This document shows, piece after piece, positions 33,687 to 42,382 of a stretch of 64,000 bases of DNA. Every line of letters starts with the position of its first letter. Positions within the stretch are counted from its first letter, which is position 1. Under the pieces are notes generated by a model, which was given only the letters and a program-made list of their open reading frames with translations, had not been told where the DNA came from and searched no databases. The DNA is taken from the NCBI RefSeq assembly GCF_003268815.1, contig NZ_QLSV01000009.1:1-64000 (forward strand), read 5' to 3'. Made by a program: the position numbers and the translations under genes. The DNA is from Flavobacterium lacus. Its GTDB lineage: Bacteria; Bacteroidota; Bacteroidia; Flavobacteriales; Flavobacteriaceae.

Positions 33687-33962
33687 TTATTTCTTCTCCA
33701 CTAATTTAGCACTCATTTCCATAGAAATTGCTGAGCGTTCCATTTTTAATTTTCCGGACATGGTTTCAATCACAACCGTACCTTCCGATACTTCTGCTAT
33801 TTTTCCGTGAAGTCCGCTTTTGGTGATAATTCTATCACCCACTTTTAAATTGCTTTCAAATTCTTTTTCTTGTTTGGCACGTTTTTGTTGCGGTCTGATC
33901 ATAAAAAAATAAATGACCACAAACATTAATAAAAACGGTAATAACGACTGAATATTTTCCAT
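33687..33962 (-). CDS. yajC: Preprotein translocase subunit YajC
   Basis: Protein of 91 residues. One membrane segment (about 6-22) is followed by the family word MIRPQQKRAKQEKEF and a small beta domain with GDRIITKSGLHGKIAEV. YajC associates with SecDF at the Sec translocon in the inner membrane. It is the last gene of an operon with nusB and a DUF1573 gene, a common order in this phylum. Its start codon lies 1 bp after the stop codon of the DUF1573 gene. Confidence 0.95.
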   Translation of the reverse strand: MENIQSLLPFLLMFVVIYFFMIRPQQKRAKQEKEFESNLKVGDRIITKSGLHGKIAEVSEGTVVIETMSGKLKMERSAISMEMSAKLVEKK

Positions 33963-33963
33963 A

Positions 33964-34524
33964 TTATTGATTAGTTATTGCAGGGGTTTCTGCTTTTGGT
34001 TTTGGTGTTACGTTTGCTTTGATGGTTAACACATCTTTTCCGGACGCTGTATTGGCTGTGATATTGACGGATTTTTGTTGCATTCCCGGTTTTCCGTTAC
34101 TGTCGAAAGACACTTTCATTTTTCCGGTTTTTCCCGGTTTAATTGGTTCTTTAGGAAATTCAGGAACAGTACAACCGCAGGATCCTGCTGCATTGGCAAT
34201 AATTAAGTCGGCTTGACCCGTGTTGGTAAAAGTAAAGGTTGTTTCTACAGTAGCACCTTCGTTAATAACTCCAAAATCATGTTCTTTTTTATTGAATGTC
34301 ATGGCTGGGTATTTTCCATCTGCCGGTGGTGGCGTAACTTGGTTTGCCTCCTGATTAACGTTTGGTTTTCCTTTATTTTCAGCAGGTTGTGTTTGAGGAT
34401 TCCCAACATATTCATTAATTGGAATGTCTTTACTGTTGGGATCGATTTTAGAAAGTGCATCTTCTTTTTTACATGAAACTACTGATGCAAAAACGAATAG
34501 AGTAAAAATTGATTTTCTTAACAT
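33964..34524 (-). CDS. DUF1573 lipoprotein
   Basis: Protein of 186 residues. The signal has a lipobox (VVSC, lipid Cys near 18) followed by KKED. A Pro/Asn/Gln-rich linker (about 30-75) leads to a DUF1573 immunoglobulin-like domain (about 76-175) with FGVINEGATVETTFTFTNTG and the family mark GSCGCTVPEFP. The function is unknown; the domain is usual in periplasmic or surface proteins of Bacteroidota. It sits between nusB and yajC with very short gaps, so it is translated from the same transcript. Confidence 0.9.
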   Translation of the reverse strand: MLRKSIFTLFVFASVVSCKKEDALSKIDPNSKDIPINEYVGNPQTQPAENKGKPNVNQEANQVTPPPADGKYPAMTFNKKEHDFGVINEGATVETTFTFTNTGQADLIIANAAGSCGCTVPEFPKEPIKPGKTGKMKVSFDSNGKPGMQQKSVNITANTASGKDVLTIKANVTPKPKAETPAITNQ

Positions 34525-34542
34525 AGTTAGTTTATTTAATTA

Positions 34543-35487
34543 TTACATTAAACCTCTTCCGGTTTTCTTTAATTTATCTGCTTTTTGAAAGTCTTTGACT
34601 AAGTTGTCTAGAACTCCATTTATAAAAATACTACTTTTTGGTGTGGCATATTCTTTAGCGATTTCCAGATACTCATTAATGGTTACTTTCACGGGAATGG
34701 ACGGAAAACGCAAAAACTCACAAATCGCCATTTTTAACATGATGGTGTCCACTTCAGAAATACGATCCGGATCCCAGTTTGGTGTTCTATCAATGTATTC
34801 TTTGGCCAATTCGATTTCATTTAAAACTGTTTTACGAAACAAATCGCGAGCAAAATCTTTGTCTTCAGCATCTTTGTAGAGTGGTAAAACAGCAAACGAT
34901 TTTTCAACACTTTCTTCTATGTGTTTCAATTGCTTAAGAATCATTGTGTTTACCAGCGGTATATCATCCACCCAAGTGAGTTTATAATCTTCTAAATAAT
35001 CATATAATTTTTCGTTAGAAGCAACTAATTCAGCGAACAAATCGGCTATGAATTTTTTATCGTTTTCAAATGAATCGGTCGCGTCGGACAAATAATTTTG
35101 ATACAGCGAACTCTTTTTGATCTCTTCTAATAATATCCAAATAAGGTCATCGTTTTGACTCCAATTGTTGATTTTTCTTTTTTCTAAAGCGATGGAAAGC
35201 GAATTATTCTCCTCTAAAGCGAGTAAAATTCGGTTAGAGATAAATTTTCTGTTAGGCTTTAAGTCTTTTTCAGTAGCTAAATGTTTCTTGGAAGCTTTTT
35301 CCAAAAAATCTTCTTCTTTTTTTCTGATTTCAACTAAGGCAGATAGTACAATCAAATATAAATCCTGAATACTTTCGATGCTTGAAAATAAGAATTTTTC
35401 TTCTTTTTCCAATTGGTCAGAACCGCTTTGATGCATTGCATAAATTGTTTGCAATACTTTTACCCGAATATGTCTTCTGTTTAACAC
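34543..35487 (-). CDS. nusB: Transcription antitermination factor NusB
   Basis: Protein of 314 residues from a GTG at 35487 (VLNRRHIRVKVLQTIYAMHQ). A further GTG at 35535 is in frame but lies inside the terminator hairpin of the gene before it, so it is rejected. The NusB helical domain is at the C-terminus (about 205-300, with WDPDRISEVDTIMLKMAICE and STPKSSIFINGVLDNLVK-like words). The long N-terminal half is usual for this phylum. NusB binds boxA RNA with NusE and helps rRNA transcription. It is the first gene of the nusB-DUF1573-yajC operon. Confidence 0.9.
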   Translation of the reverse strand: MLNRRHIRVKVLQTIYAMHQSGSDQLEKEEKFLFSSIESIQDLYLIVLSALVEIRKKEEDFLEKASKKHLATEKDLKPNRKFISNRILLALEENNSLSIALEKRKINNWSQNDDLIWILLEEIKKSSLYQNYLSDATDSFENDKKFIADLFAELVASNEKLYDYLEDYKLTWVDDIPLVNTMILKQLKHIEESVEKSFAVLPLYKDAEDKDFARDLFRKTVLNEIELAKEYIDRTPNWDPDRISEVDTIMLKMAICEFLRFPSIPVKVTINEYLEIAKEYATPKSSIFINGVLDNLVKDFQKADKLKKTGRGLM

Positions 35488-35502
35488 GTTGTAAGAACTT
35501 TT

Positions 35503-35535
35503 TAAAAAAATTAGTGACGTCCCGTAAGACGTCAC
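35503..35535 (-). terminator. Intrinsic terminator between the dehydrogenase gene and nusB
   Basis: GTGACGTC (35514-35521) and GACGTCAC (35528-35535) form a perfect 8-bp stem with a six-base loop. On the minus strand TAATTTTTTT follows. It ends the dehydrogenase transcript 27 bp after its stop codon and only 16 bp before the nusB GTG. Confidence 0.85.
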
Positions 35536-35562
35536 AAAAATAGTACTATTTATCGAAAAATA

Positions 35563-36666
35563 TTATTTCCCGCTTTCTTTTTTACGTTGATTTATTCTAT
35601 TTTGCGCAATTGTTAAAGCGGCTTGATGTGTTGTCATATTATTTTTTACCGCATAATCAAAAATTTCCAATGTTGTATTGTAGATATTTTCTGTTCTTCT
35701 CATTGCTTCTGCTTTGTCATAATGTTCAATTTCTGCATACACATTGATTATTCCACCGGCATTAATCAAGAAATCTGGAGCGTATAAAATTCCTCTCTCC
35801 TGAAGAATTTTACCGTGAATATTTTCATTTGCCAACTGATTATTAGCTGCTCCGGCTACAATGGAAGCATTCAGTTTGTAAACAGTATCATCATTGATAG
35901 TAGCACCTAATGCACACGGAGCATAAATGTCAACATCGGCACTGTATAGATCTGAACCAGAATATATTTTTGCCCCATAGAGAGCCCCTACTTCGTTTAA
36001 ACGACTTTCATTAATATCAGAAATGGTTACCAGAGCTCCTTCTTTTGTTAGATAATCAACCAAGGTTTCTCCAACATGTCCAATTCCTTGCACTAAAACT
36101 TTGATACCGGCTAATGATTCTGAACCGAATTTATATTTCGCAGCGGCTTTCATTCCCATATACACTCCAAAAGCTGTTACCGGGGATGGGTTTCCTGAAC
36201 CACCTCTTGTTTCTGAAATTCCGGTTACATAAGGTGTTACATCTCTCACAGTGTCCATGTCTTCGGTTTGCATTCCTACATCTTCGGCTGTGATATATTT
36301 TCCGCTTAATGAATGAACAAATTCACCAAACTTGCGCATTAATTCCGGTGTTTTTTGGGTTTTAGCATCACCAATAATAACTGCTTTTCCTCCACCAAGA
36401 TTCAATCCTGTAATAGCCGATTTAAAAGTCATTCCTCGTGATAAACGTAAAACATCGTTCAAAGCTTCCCATTCATTGGTGTAGTTCCACATTCTAGTAC
36501 CACCTAATGCTGGTCCTAAAACTGTGTTATGAATTCCAATTATTGCCTTTAAACCAGTATCTTTGTCGTTGCAAAAAACAATTTGCTCATGATTATCAAA
36601 GGATACTTGTCCAAAAACCGGATCCATTTTTTGAAGTTCTTTAGGAGTAGTTACTTCTGCTATCAT
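35563..36666 (-). CDS. Leucine/valine/phenylalanine dehydrogenase
   Basis: Protein of 367 residues from the ATG at 36666 (MIAEVTTPKELQKM). It belongs to the Glu/Leu/Phe/Val dehydrogenase family. The catalytic-lysine segment is GLNLGGGKAVIIGD, and the dinucleotide fold begins VLVQGIGHVGETLVDYL (about 190-206). It deaminates branched-chain or aromatic amino acids to 2-oxoacids with NAD+. This could supply the branched-chain E1 dehydrogenase at 11797-13773, but the two genes are far apart. A TACTTTTG -7 box (minus, 36722-36715) lies 48 bp upstream and makes the longer in-frame start at 36735 impossible. Confidence 0.92.
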   Translation of the reverse strand: MIAEVTTPKELQKMDPVFGQVSFDNHEQIVFCNDKDTGLKAIIGIHNTVLGPALGGTRMWNYTNEWEALNDVLRLSRGMTFKSAITGLNLGGGKAVIIGDAKTQKTPELMRKFGEFVHSLSGKYITAEDVGMQTEDMDTVRDVTPYVTGISETRGGSGNPSPVTAFGVYMGMKAAAKYKFGSESLAGIKVLVQGIGHVGETLVDYLTKEGALVTISDINESRLNEVGALYGAKIYSGSDLYSADVDIYAPCALGATINDDTVYKLNASIVAGAANNQLANENIHGKILQERGILYAPDFLINAGGIINVYAEIEHYDKAEAMRRTENIYNTTLEIFDYAVKNNMTTHQAALTIAQNRINQRKKESGK

Positions 36667-36868
36667 AGTTGTATATTTTATTGGTGAAATTATGACTTTA
36701 TCAAAAAGACAAAGCAAAAGTAGAACTAAAATCAAAAGAACGCAATAAAATTTGATAATTTTAGCAATCTGTTAATAACAAGCTGTGTTTACAGAATAAT
36801 CCAAAATAACATTATTTATATATTTTTAACATTTTTTTACAGATAAATACCTGTCAGAATTAAATAAC

Positions 36869-38629
36869 ATGAAAGAACTACATTATTTAAATAAATATTT
36901 CATCAAATATAAATACCGTTTTTTGTTAGGTATTGTCATTACAATTGTTGCCCAAATATTCTCACTATTTATTCCAAAGCTTGTGGGTCAATCAATGAAT
37001 ATCATCGATACTTACATCAAGAATCCAATCAATGATACGAGTATGATCAAAAAAGAACTATTAGTTAGTTTAGGATTGATTATTGGGGCGACTATAATAG
37101 CTGGGTTTCTAACATTTTTAATGCGACAAACATTGATTGTAATGTCACGTCATGTTGAATTTGACCTAAAAAATGAAGTATTTCAACAATACGAACGATT
37201 ATCGCAAAGTTTTTATAAAAGAAACCGAACTGGAGATTTAATGAATCGCATCTCGGAAGATGTGGGAAAAGTCCGAATGTATGTTGGTCCGGCTGTGATG
37301 TACACAATTAACACGATTATTCGTTTTGCCATCGTAATTGTATACATGTATAATGTATCGCCAACATTAACCTTATATACCATTCTTCCACTACCGCTAC
37401 TCTCCTATTTTATTTTTAAATTGAGTGTTGAAATCAATAATAGAAGTCGAATTTATCAAGAAAATTTATCCTCACTGTCCAGTTTTTCACAAGAGATGTT
37501 TTCAGGTATTAGAGTCATAAAAGCCTATGCCTTAGAAGGCCAAAACAAGAAAGAATTCAATAATTTAGCACAAGAGAGCCGTGATAAAAATATGAGTTTA
37601 GCATTTGTGAATGCCTTGTTTGGTCCACTTATGATTTTACTGATTGGATTGAGCAACCTAGTTGTTATCTATTTTGGGGGGATGATGTACGTAAATGGAA
37701 CCATTGAAAACATCGGAACTATTGCCGAGTTTATTTTGTATGTCAACATGCTCACTTGGCCGGTGGCTTCCATCGGTTGGGTTTCTTCATTGGTTCAGGA
37801 AGCTGAAGCCTCACAAAAACGAATCAACGAATTTTTAAAAATTGAACCGGATATTAAAAACCATAATCCCAATCATGATTCAATTCAAGGCTCTATCGCT
37901 TTTAAAAATGTAAGTTTTACGTATGAAGACACCAATATTCAAGCGTTAAAAAATATTTCTTTTGAAGTAAAAAAAGGAGAAACTTTAGCCATTTTAGGAA
38001 AAACCGGCTCAGGAAAATCAACCATTCTTTCCTTGATTTGCCGACTGTATGATGTAGAAAATGGTTCGATTACCATGGATGGAAAAAAATTGGCCGATTT
38101 AAACCTGCACGATTTGCGAAATAGTATTGGGATTGTTCCGCAGGATGCTTTTTTGTTTTCGGATAGCATCAAAAATAATATCAAGTTCGGAAAAGAGGAG
38201 GCTACAGACATGGAAGTGATTGAGGCCGCTAAACAGGCGATCGTTCATGATAATATTATCAACTTTAAAAATCAATACGAAACCGTTCTGGGTGAAAGAG
38301 GAATTACACTTTCCGGCGGACAAAAACAGCGGGTTTCTATTGCCAGAGCCATCATCAAAGATCCGGAAATTTTACTGTTCGATGATTGTTTATCTGCGGT
38401 TGATACTGAAACCGAAGAGCAAATTTTGAATAACTTATTTCAAATTTGTAAAAATAAAACTACATTAATTGTCAGTCATCGGGTATCATCTGCCAAAAAT
38501 GCTGATAAAATTATCATCTTAGAGGAAGGAGAAATTATCCAACAAGGTACTCATTTCCAATTATTAAATCGAGAAGGCTATTACAAAGAATTGTATTTGA
38601 AACAACTTTCTGAAAAAGAATTGTCATAA
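36869..38629 (+). CDS. ABC transporter, fused permease and ATPase (exporter type)
   Basis: Protein of 586 residues. The N-terminal half is a six-helix ABC exporter membrane domain (about 18-310). The C-terminal half is the ATPase: Walker A GKTGSGKST (about 376-384), signature LSGGQKQR (about 482-489), Walker B ILLFDD and the H-loop SHR. It works as a homodimer or heterodimer in the inner membrane; multidrug or lipid export is the usual guess for this group (MdlB/MsbA-like). No partner gene is adjacent. The next gene, 68 bp on, encodes a PUR-type protein with its own promoter. Confidence 0.92.
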   Translation: MKELHYLNKYFIKYKYRFLLGIVITIVAQIFSLFIPKLVGQSMNIIDTYIKNPINDTSMIKKELLVSLGLIIGATIIAGFLTFLMRQTLIVMSRHVEFDLKNEVFQQYERLSQSFYKRNRTGDLMNRISEDVGKVRMYVGPAVMYTINTIIRFAIVIVYMYNVSPTLTLYTILPLPLLSYFIFKLSVEINNRSRIYQENLSSLSSFSQEMFSGIRVIKAYALEGQNKKEFNNLAQESRDKNMSLAFVNALFGPLMILLIGLSNLVVIYFGGMMYVNGTIENIGTIAEFILYVNMLTWPVASIGWVSSLVQEAEASQKRINEFLKIEPDIKNHNPNHDSIQGSIAFKNVSFTYEDTNIQALKNISFEVKKGETLAILGKTGSGKSTILSLICRLYDVENGSITMDGKKLADLNLHDLRNSIGIVPQDAFLFSDSIKNNIKFGKEEATDMEVIEAAKQAIVHDNIINFKNQYETVLGERGITLSGGQKQRVSIARAIIKDPEILLFDDCLSAVDTETEEQILNNLFQICKNKTTLIVSHRVSSAKNADKIIILEEGEIIQQGTHFQLLNREGYYKELYLKQLSEKELS

Positions 38630-38678
38630 TTTTTTGATAATTCAATTATTTTTTAGATTTTTGGTTCACTTACAACAC

Positions 38679-38686
38679 TAAATTTG
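38679..38686 (+). promoter_or_regulatory. -7 element of the PUR-protein gene
   Basis: TAAATTTG fits TAnnTTTG and lies 11 bp before the ATG at 38698, which leaves a very short leader. Confidence 0.5.
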
Positions 38687-38697
38687 AGCGAACGATT

Positions 38698-39075
38698 ATG
38701 AGAGAAAACGACATGTTAGAAAAAGACGAAATTTTTTCTAAAGTTTTAAGAGCAGGCAGAAGAACCTATTTCTTCGATGTTAGAGCAACAAAAGCGGATG
38801 ATTATTACATTACCATTACTGAGAGTAAAAAGTTTACAGAGGAAGATGGTTCTTTTCACTTTAAAAAGCACAAAATTTATTTGTACAAAGAAGATTTTGT
38901 AGCTTTTAAAGAAATTTTAGACGATATGACTTCGTATGTTTTAGACCATAAAGGCGAAGAAGTAATTTCTGAAAGACATCAGAAAGATTTCAAAAAAGAA
39001 TATTCTACCGAAACTGTTGAGAATCAAGAAGCTCCAAAAGCAAGTTTTACTGACATCGATTTTGATGACATTTAA
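38698..39075 (+). CDS. PUR-alpha-like nucleic-acid-binding protein (DUF3276)
   Basis: Protein of 125 residues. The PUR repeat spans about residues 9-85 (EIFSKVLRAGRRTYFFDVRA, YYITITESKKF, HKIYLYKEDFVAFKEIL), followed by an acidic tail. Bacterial DUF3276 proteins share the fold of eukaryotic Pur-alpha and bind single-stranded DNA or RNA. The role in bacteria is unknown. An alternative start is the second ATG at 38713 (MLEKDEIF), which many relatives use. A terminator follows at 39093-39128. Confidence 0.9.
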   Translation: MRENDMLEKDEIFSKVLRAGRRTYFFDVRATKADDYYITITESKKFTEEDGSFHFKKHKIYLYKEDFVAFKEILDDMTSYVLDHKGEEVISERHQKDFKKEYSTETVENQEAPKASFTDIDFDDI

Positions 39076-39092
39076 TAAATCAATACTTTTAA

Positions 39093-39128
39093 TAAAGCTC
39101 CAAAAAAATATTTTGGGGCTTTTTTTTT
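39093..39128 (+). terminator. Intrinsic terminator between convergent genes
   Basis: AAAGCTCCAAAA pairs with TTTTGGGGCTTT and is followed by a run of T. It serves the PUR-protein gene; the opposite A-run is short, so use by the convergent synthase gene is less sure. Confidence 0.8.
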
Positions 39129-39131
39129 GAA

Positions 39132-40172
39132 TTAATCTTCTTCAAAGTTATTTGATTTTGAATAATTTCTCCACTTTTCAATACAATCAACCATGTCTTG
39201 CGGCATTTCAGAGTTAAAACGCATAAACTCTTTAGTGGTTGGGTGCTCAAATCCTAGGGTTTTGGCATGAAGTGCTTGACGAGGTAAAATTTTAAAACAA
39301 TTTTCTACAAACTGTTTGTATTTTGTAAAGGTTGTTCCTTTGAGAATTTGATGTCCACCATACCGTTCATCGTTGAACAACGGATGACCAATGTGTTTCA
39401 TGTGAGCTCTAATTTGATGCGTTCTACCGGTTTCTAATCTACAAGAAATTAACGTGACATACCCGAATCGTTCTAACACTTTATAATGGGTTACCGCTGA
39501 TTTTCCAAAAGCATCTGTATCATAAACAGCCATTTGCATTCGGTCTTTTTGGTGTCTTCCGATAAAGCCACCAACTGTTCCTTCCTCTTCTGTAGGATTT
39601 CCCCAAACTAACGCAATGTATTCGCGTTCAGAAGTTTTGTCTGCAAATTGTTTTGCTAAAAACGACATCGCAAATTCCGTTTTGGCAATCACTAATAACC
39701 CTGAGGTATTTTTATCAATTCGATGCACCAATCCGGGTCGTTCAGAACTATTCATCGGTAGATTTTCAAAATGAAAAGCCAATGCATTCACTAAAGTTCC
39801 GCTATAATTCCCGTGTCCGGGATGAACGACCATACCGGCTTCTTTGTTCACAATCAACAATTGCTCATCTTCATACACAATATTGATTGGAATGTTTTCT
39901 GGCTCCAACAAATATTCATACGGTGGATGAGCCATTAAATAGCGAACTACATCATATGGTTTAACTTTATAATTTGATTTTACAGGAATATCATTAACTA
40001 AAATATTTCCGGCTGTTGCCGCTTGTTGAATTTTGTTACGGGTTGTGTTTTCTACAACCTGCATTAAGTATTTATCAATTCGAACCATCGATTGCCCTTT
40101 TGGGACATCGAAACGGTGGTGTTCAAATAATTCGTCGTCTGATTCTAATTCTACAGTAGGTACTTTATTCAT
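39132..40172 (-). CDS. RluD-type 23S rRNA pseudouridine synthase
   Basis: Protein of 346 residues. An S4 RNA-binding domain (about 29-85, RIDKYLMQVVENTTRNKIQQ) precedes the catalytic domain with the motif HRIDKNTSGLLVIAKT, whose aspartate (about 154) is the catalytic residue. RluD-type enzymes change uridines of helix 69 in 23S rRNA. Length is typical. Its start codon overlaps the end of the PASTA-protein gene by 8 bp, so the two are co-translated. Confidence 0.92.
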   Translation of the reverse strand: MNKVPTVELESDDELFEHHRFDVPKGQSMVRIDKYLMQVVENTTRNKIQQAATAGNILVNDIPVKSNYKVKPYDVVRYLMAHPPYEYLLEPENIPINIVYEDEQLLIVNKEAGMVVHPGHGNYSGTLVNALAFHFENLPMNSSERPGLVHRIDKNTSGLLVIAKTEFAMSFLAKQFADKTSEREYIALVWGNPTEEEGTVGGFIGRHQKDRMQMAVYDTDAFGKSAVTHYKVLERFGYVTLISCRLETGRTHQIRAHMKHIGHPLFNDERYGGHQILKGTTFTKYKQFVENCFKILPRQALHAKTLGFEHPTTKEFMRFNSEMPQDMVDCIEKWRNYSKSNNFEED

Positions 40173-40779
40173 CGGCTTGTTCTAAGTCTTCTCGTTGCAT
40201 AAGACTGTCTATTTCTGTTTCGTCAAAAGCTATTTTTCCATCTCCCAAAACCAAATCAATTTTTGAAGTTTTCATGATTTTTGCACCTGGCTTCACAGGA
40301 ATTCCATTCTGTTTCATTTCCAAAACCATGTCCTTTCCAAGGTAAGGTTTATAGGTAATAGTTCCTATTTCTAAACCAATTGATTTTAATGTTGGTTCGG
40401 CTTGTCGGTATGTTTTTTCAATTAAATCAGGTAAAGTAACATAAGCATAACCATCCGAATTTATTTTAATGTACACTTTTCGATTGGCTTTTACTTTAGA
40501 ACCAGGTTTCGGATCTTGCTCAACCACGCCATATTTTGGAAATTCCTTTTTAAAATCCAACGTATCCAGCAAAACATAATCCAAATCTAAACTTTCCAGT
40601 TTTTCTTCCGCTTGCTCTACACTTAGTTTACTCAAATTGGGAACGGTGATTTCTTGACCGTGATTGGTTATATAGGAAAGCATATTAAAAAACACAAAAG
40701 CTAATACTGCTACAATTCCTAAAGCGACTAAAACTTGTCGAAAAAAGACTTTACTCGTAAGATATTTTCTTAAACTCAT
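40165..40779 (-). CDS. PASTA-domain membrane protein
   Basis: Protein of 204 residues. One membrane segment (about 14-35) is followed by PASTA repeats in the periplasm (about 42-105, 108-175), with words such as ITVPNLSKLSVEQAEEKLES and VEQDPKPGSKVKANRKVYI. PASTA domains bind peptidoglycan or muropeptides. Here there is no kinase or transpeptidase domain, as is usual for the short form in this phylum. It is the first gene of a pair with the pseudouridine synthase. It is divergent from ddl. TATCTTTG on the minus strand (40802-40795) is a -7 box 15 bp before its start. Confidence 0.88.
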   Translation of the reverse strand: MSLRKYLTSKVFFRQVLVALGIVAVLAFVFFNMLSYITNHGQEITVPNLSKLSVEQAEEKLESLDLDYVLLDTLDFKKEFPKYGVVEQDPKPGSKVKANRKVYIKINSDGYAYVTLPDLIEKTYRQAEPTLKSIGLEIGTITYKPYLGKDMVLEMKQNGIPVKPGAKIMKTSKIDLVLGDGKIAFDETEIDSLMQREDLEQADE

Positions 40780-40794
40780 CCTATTTTATTTGTT

Positions 40795-40802
40795 GCAAAG
40801 AT
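40795..40802 (-). promoter_or_regulatory. -7 element of the PASTA-protein operon
   Basis: Minus strand TATCTTTG, an exact fit to TAnnTTTG, 15 bp before the ATG at 40779. Confidence 0.55.
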
Positions 40803-40821
40803 ATAAAATTATAAACCGTTT

Positions 40822-40850
40822 TTTGTTTCGATAAATAAATGATAATTTTG
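40822..40850 (+). promoter_or_regulatory. Promoter of ddl
   Basis: TTTG (40822-40825), 17 bp, then TAATTTTG (40843-40850). The ddl start codon is 34 bp downstream. It is divergent from the -7 box at 40795-40802. Confidence 0.55.
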
Positions 40851-40884
40851 TTTCACTTAAACCTGAACTTACAAACGCAATTCA

Positions 40885-41859
40885 ATGAAAAATGTTGCCA
40901 TTATTATGGGTGGATACTCTAGCGAATATCAAATTTCGCTTACTAGCGGTGGTGTTGTTTATCAGTATTTAGATAAAACAAAATATAATTTATTTAAAGT
41001 TCATATTTTTAAAAATAAGTGGGTTTATGTAGATGAATTAAACGAAGAATTCCCAATTAATAAAAATGATTTTTCTATTGAAGCAAATGGAAAAAAAATA
41101 ACATTTGATGTCGTTTTTAATGCTATTCACGGAACTCCGGGCGAAGATGGTTTGATGCAAGCTTATTTTGAATTACTAGGAATTCCGCAAACGAGTTGTG
41201 ACTATTATCAATCCGCTTTAACGTTTAATAAAAGAGATTTACTTTCGGTTTTAAAACCATATGGAATTAAAACAGCGACTTCTTTTTACTTAAATTTAGG
41301 TGATGAAATTGATTTGGATAAAATTATTGAAACAGTTCAATTGCCTTGTTTTGTCAAACCAAACAAATCCGGTTCCAGTTTCGGAATTTCGAAAGTAAAA
41401 ACAAAAGATGAATTGCTTCCGGCAATTGAAAATGCATATAAAGAAGACAATGAAATTATCATCGAAAGTTTTTTAGATGGTGTAGAAGTTTCGGTTGGAG
41501 TAATAAATTATAAAGGAAAAGTAACTGTTCTTCCTATTACAGAAATTGTTTCTGAAAATGATTTTTTTGATTACGAAGCCAAATATTTAGGAAAATCACA
41601 GGAAATTACGCCCGCCAGAATTAGTGAGGAATTGAAATTAAAAGTAGAAACGGTAGCCAAAAAAGCGTATGAAGTGTTGAAAATGAAAGGATTCTCCAGA
41701 AGTGAATTCATCATCGTAAACAACGAACCGTATATGTTGGAAATGAATACCATACCGGGTATGACCACCGAAAGTATTTTGCCACAACAAGCTGCAGCAG
41801 CAGGAATTTCGCTTACAGAATTATTTGACAACGCAATTGAATTGGCTTTAGCTAAATAA
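40885..41859 (+). CDS. ddl: D-alanine--D-alanine ligase
   Basis: Protein of 324 residues, an ATP-grasp enzyme. The N-terminal word NVAIIMGGYSSEYQISLTSG, the central FNAIHGTPGEDGLMQAYFEL and the C-terminal EMNTIPGMTTESILPQQ (metal-binding E and N) are all typical. It joins two D-alanines for peptidoglycan building in the cytoplasm. It is followed 7 bp later by coaD, so the two genes form a transcription unit. Confidence 0.96.
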   Translation: MKNVAIIMGGYSSEYQISLTSGGVVYQYLDKTKYNLFKVHIFKNKWVYVDELNEEFPINKNDFSIEANGKKITFDVVFNAIHGTPGEDGLMQAYFELLGIPQTSCDYYQSALTFNKRDLLSVLKPYGIKTATSFYLNLGDEIDLDKIIETVQLPCFVKPNKSGSSFGISKVKTKDELLPAIENAYKEDNEIIIESFLDGVEVSVGVINYKGKVTVLPITEIVSENDFFDYEAKYLGKSQEITPARISEELKLKVETVAKKAYEVLKMKGFSRSEFIIVNNEPYMLEMNTIPGMTTESILPQQAAAAGISLTELFDNAIELALAK

Positions 41860-41866
41860 AAAAACT

Positions 41867-42319
41867 ATGAAAAAAGCAATATTCCCAGGCTCATTTGACC
41901 CAATAACAAATGGACATTTCGACATTATCAAACGTGGAATTTCACTTTTTGATGAAGTTATTGTGGCAATTGGCGTGAATGCCGAAAAAAAATACATGTT
42001 TTCACTCGAACAACGAAAACAATTTATTGAAGACGCTTTTAAAGATTCTCCAAAAGTCCGCATAATCACTTATGAAGGACTAACCATCGATTTATGCAAA
42101 AAAGAAAAAGCTGAATTTATTCTAAGAGGTTTACGAAATCCAGCCGATTTTGAATTTGAAAAAGCAATCGCTCATACCAACCGAAAATTATCTAAAATTG
42201 AAACGGTATTTTTATTAACTGCTGCTAACACTTCTTATATCAGTTCAAGTATTGTTCGTGACGTAATTAGAAATGGTGGTGATTATAGCGTTTTGGTGCC
42301 AAATTCAGTGAAATTATAG
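41867..42319 (+). CDS. coaD: Phosphopantetheine adenylyltransferase
   Basis: Protein of 150 residues. The nucleotidyltransferase motif is FPGSFDPITNGHFDIIKRG (with T/HxGH as TNGH), and ISSSIVRDVI gives the second ATP site. It makes dephospho-CoA from phosphopantetheine and ATP, the fourth step of CoA synthesis. Length is a little short of the usual 155-165 but complete. It follows ddl by 7 bp. Confidence 0.95.
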   Translation: MKKAIFPGSFDPITNGHFDIIKRGISLFDEVIVAIGVNAEKKYMFSLEQRKQFIEDAFKDSPKVRIITYEGLTIDLCKKEKAEFILRGLRNPADFEFEKAIAHTNRKLSKIETVFLLTAANTSYISSSIVRDVIRNGGDYSVLVPNSVKL

Positions 42320-42323
42320 TTTA

Positions 42324-42377
42324 CAGTCGCAGTTTGCTAGTTAGATCTTCTGAAAAGTGAGACTGAGACTGCGACTG
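42324..42377. repeat. Inverted repeat CAGTCGCAGT / ACTGCGACTG
   Basis: Perfect 10-bp arms at 42324-42333 and 42368-42377 separate coaD from the convergent helicase gene. The right arm has a GAGACTGAGACTGCGACTG series with a 6-bp beat. No T-run follows, so it is either a weak terminator or one of the short periodic arrays. Confidence 0.7.
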
Positions 42378-42382
42378 AAAAC

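Noticed and set aside
35488..35535. Longer NusB from the GTG at 35535
   Set aside because: This start lies inside the terminator hairpin of the preceding gene; the GTG at 35487 begins at the conserved LNRRHIRVK word.
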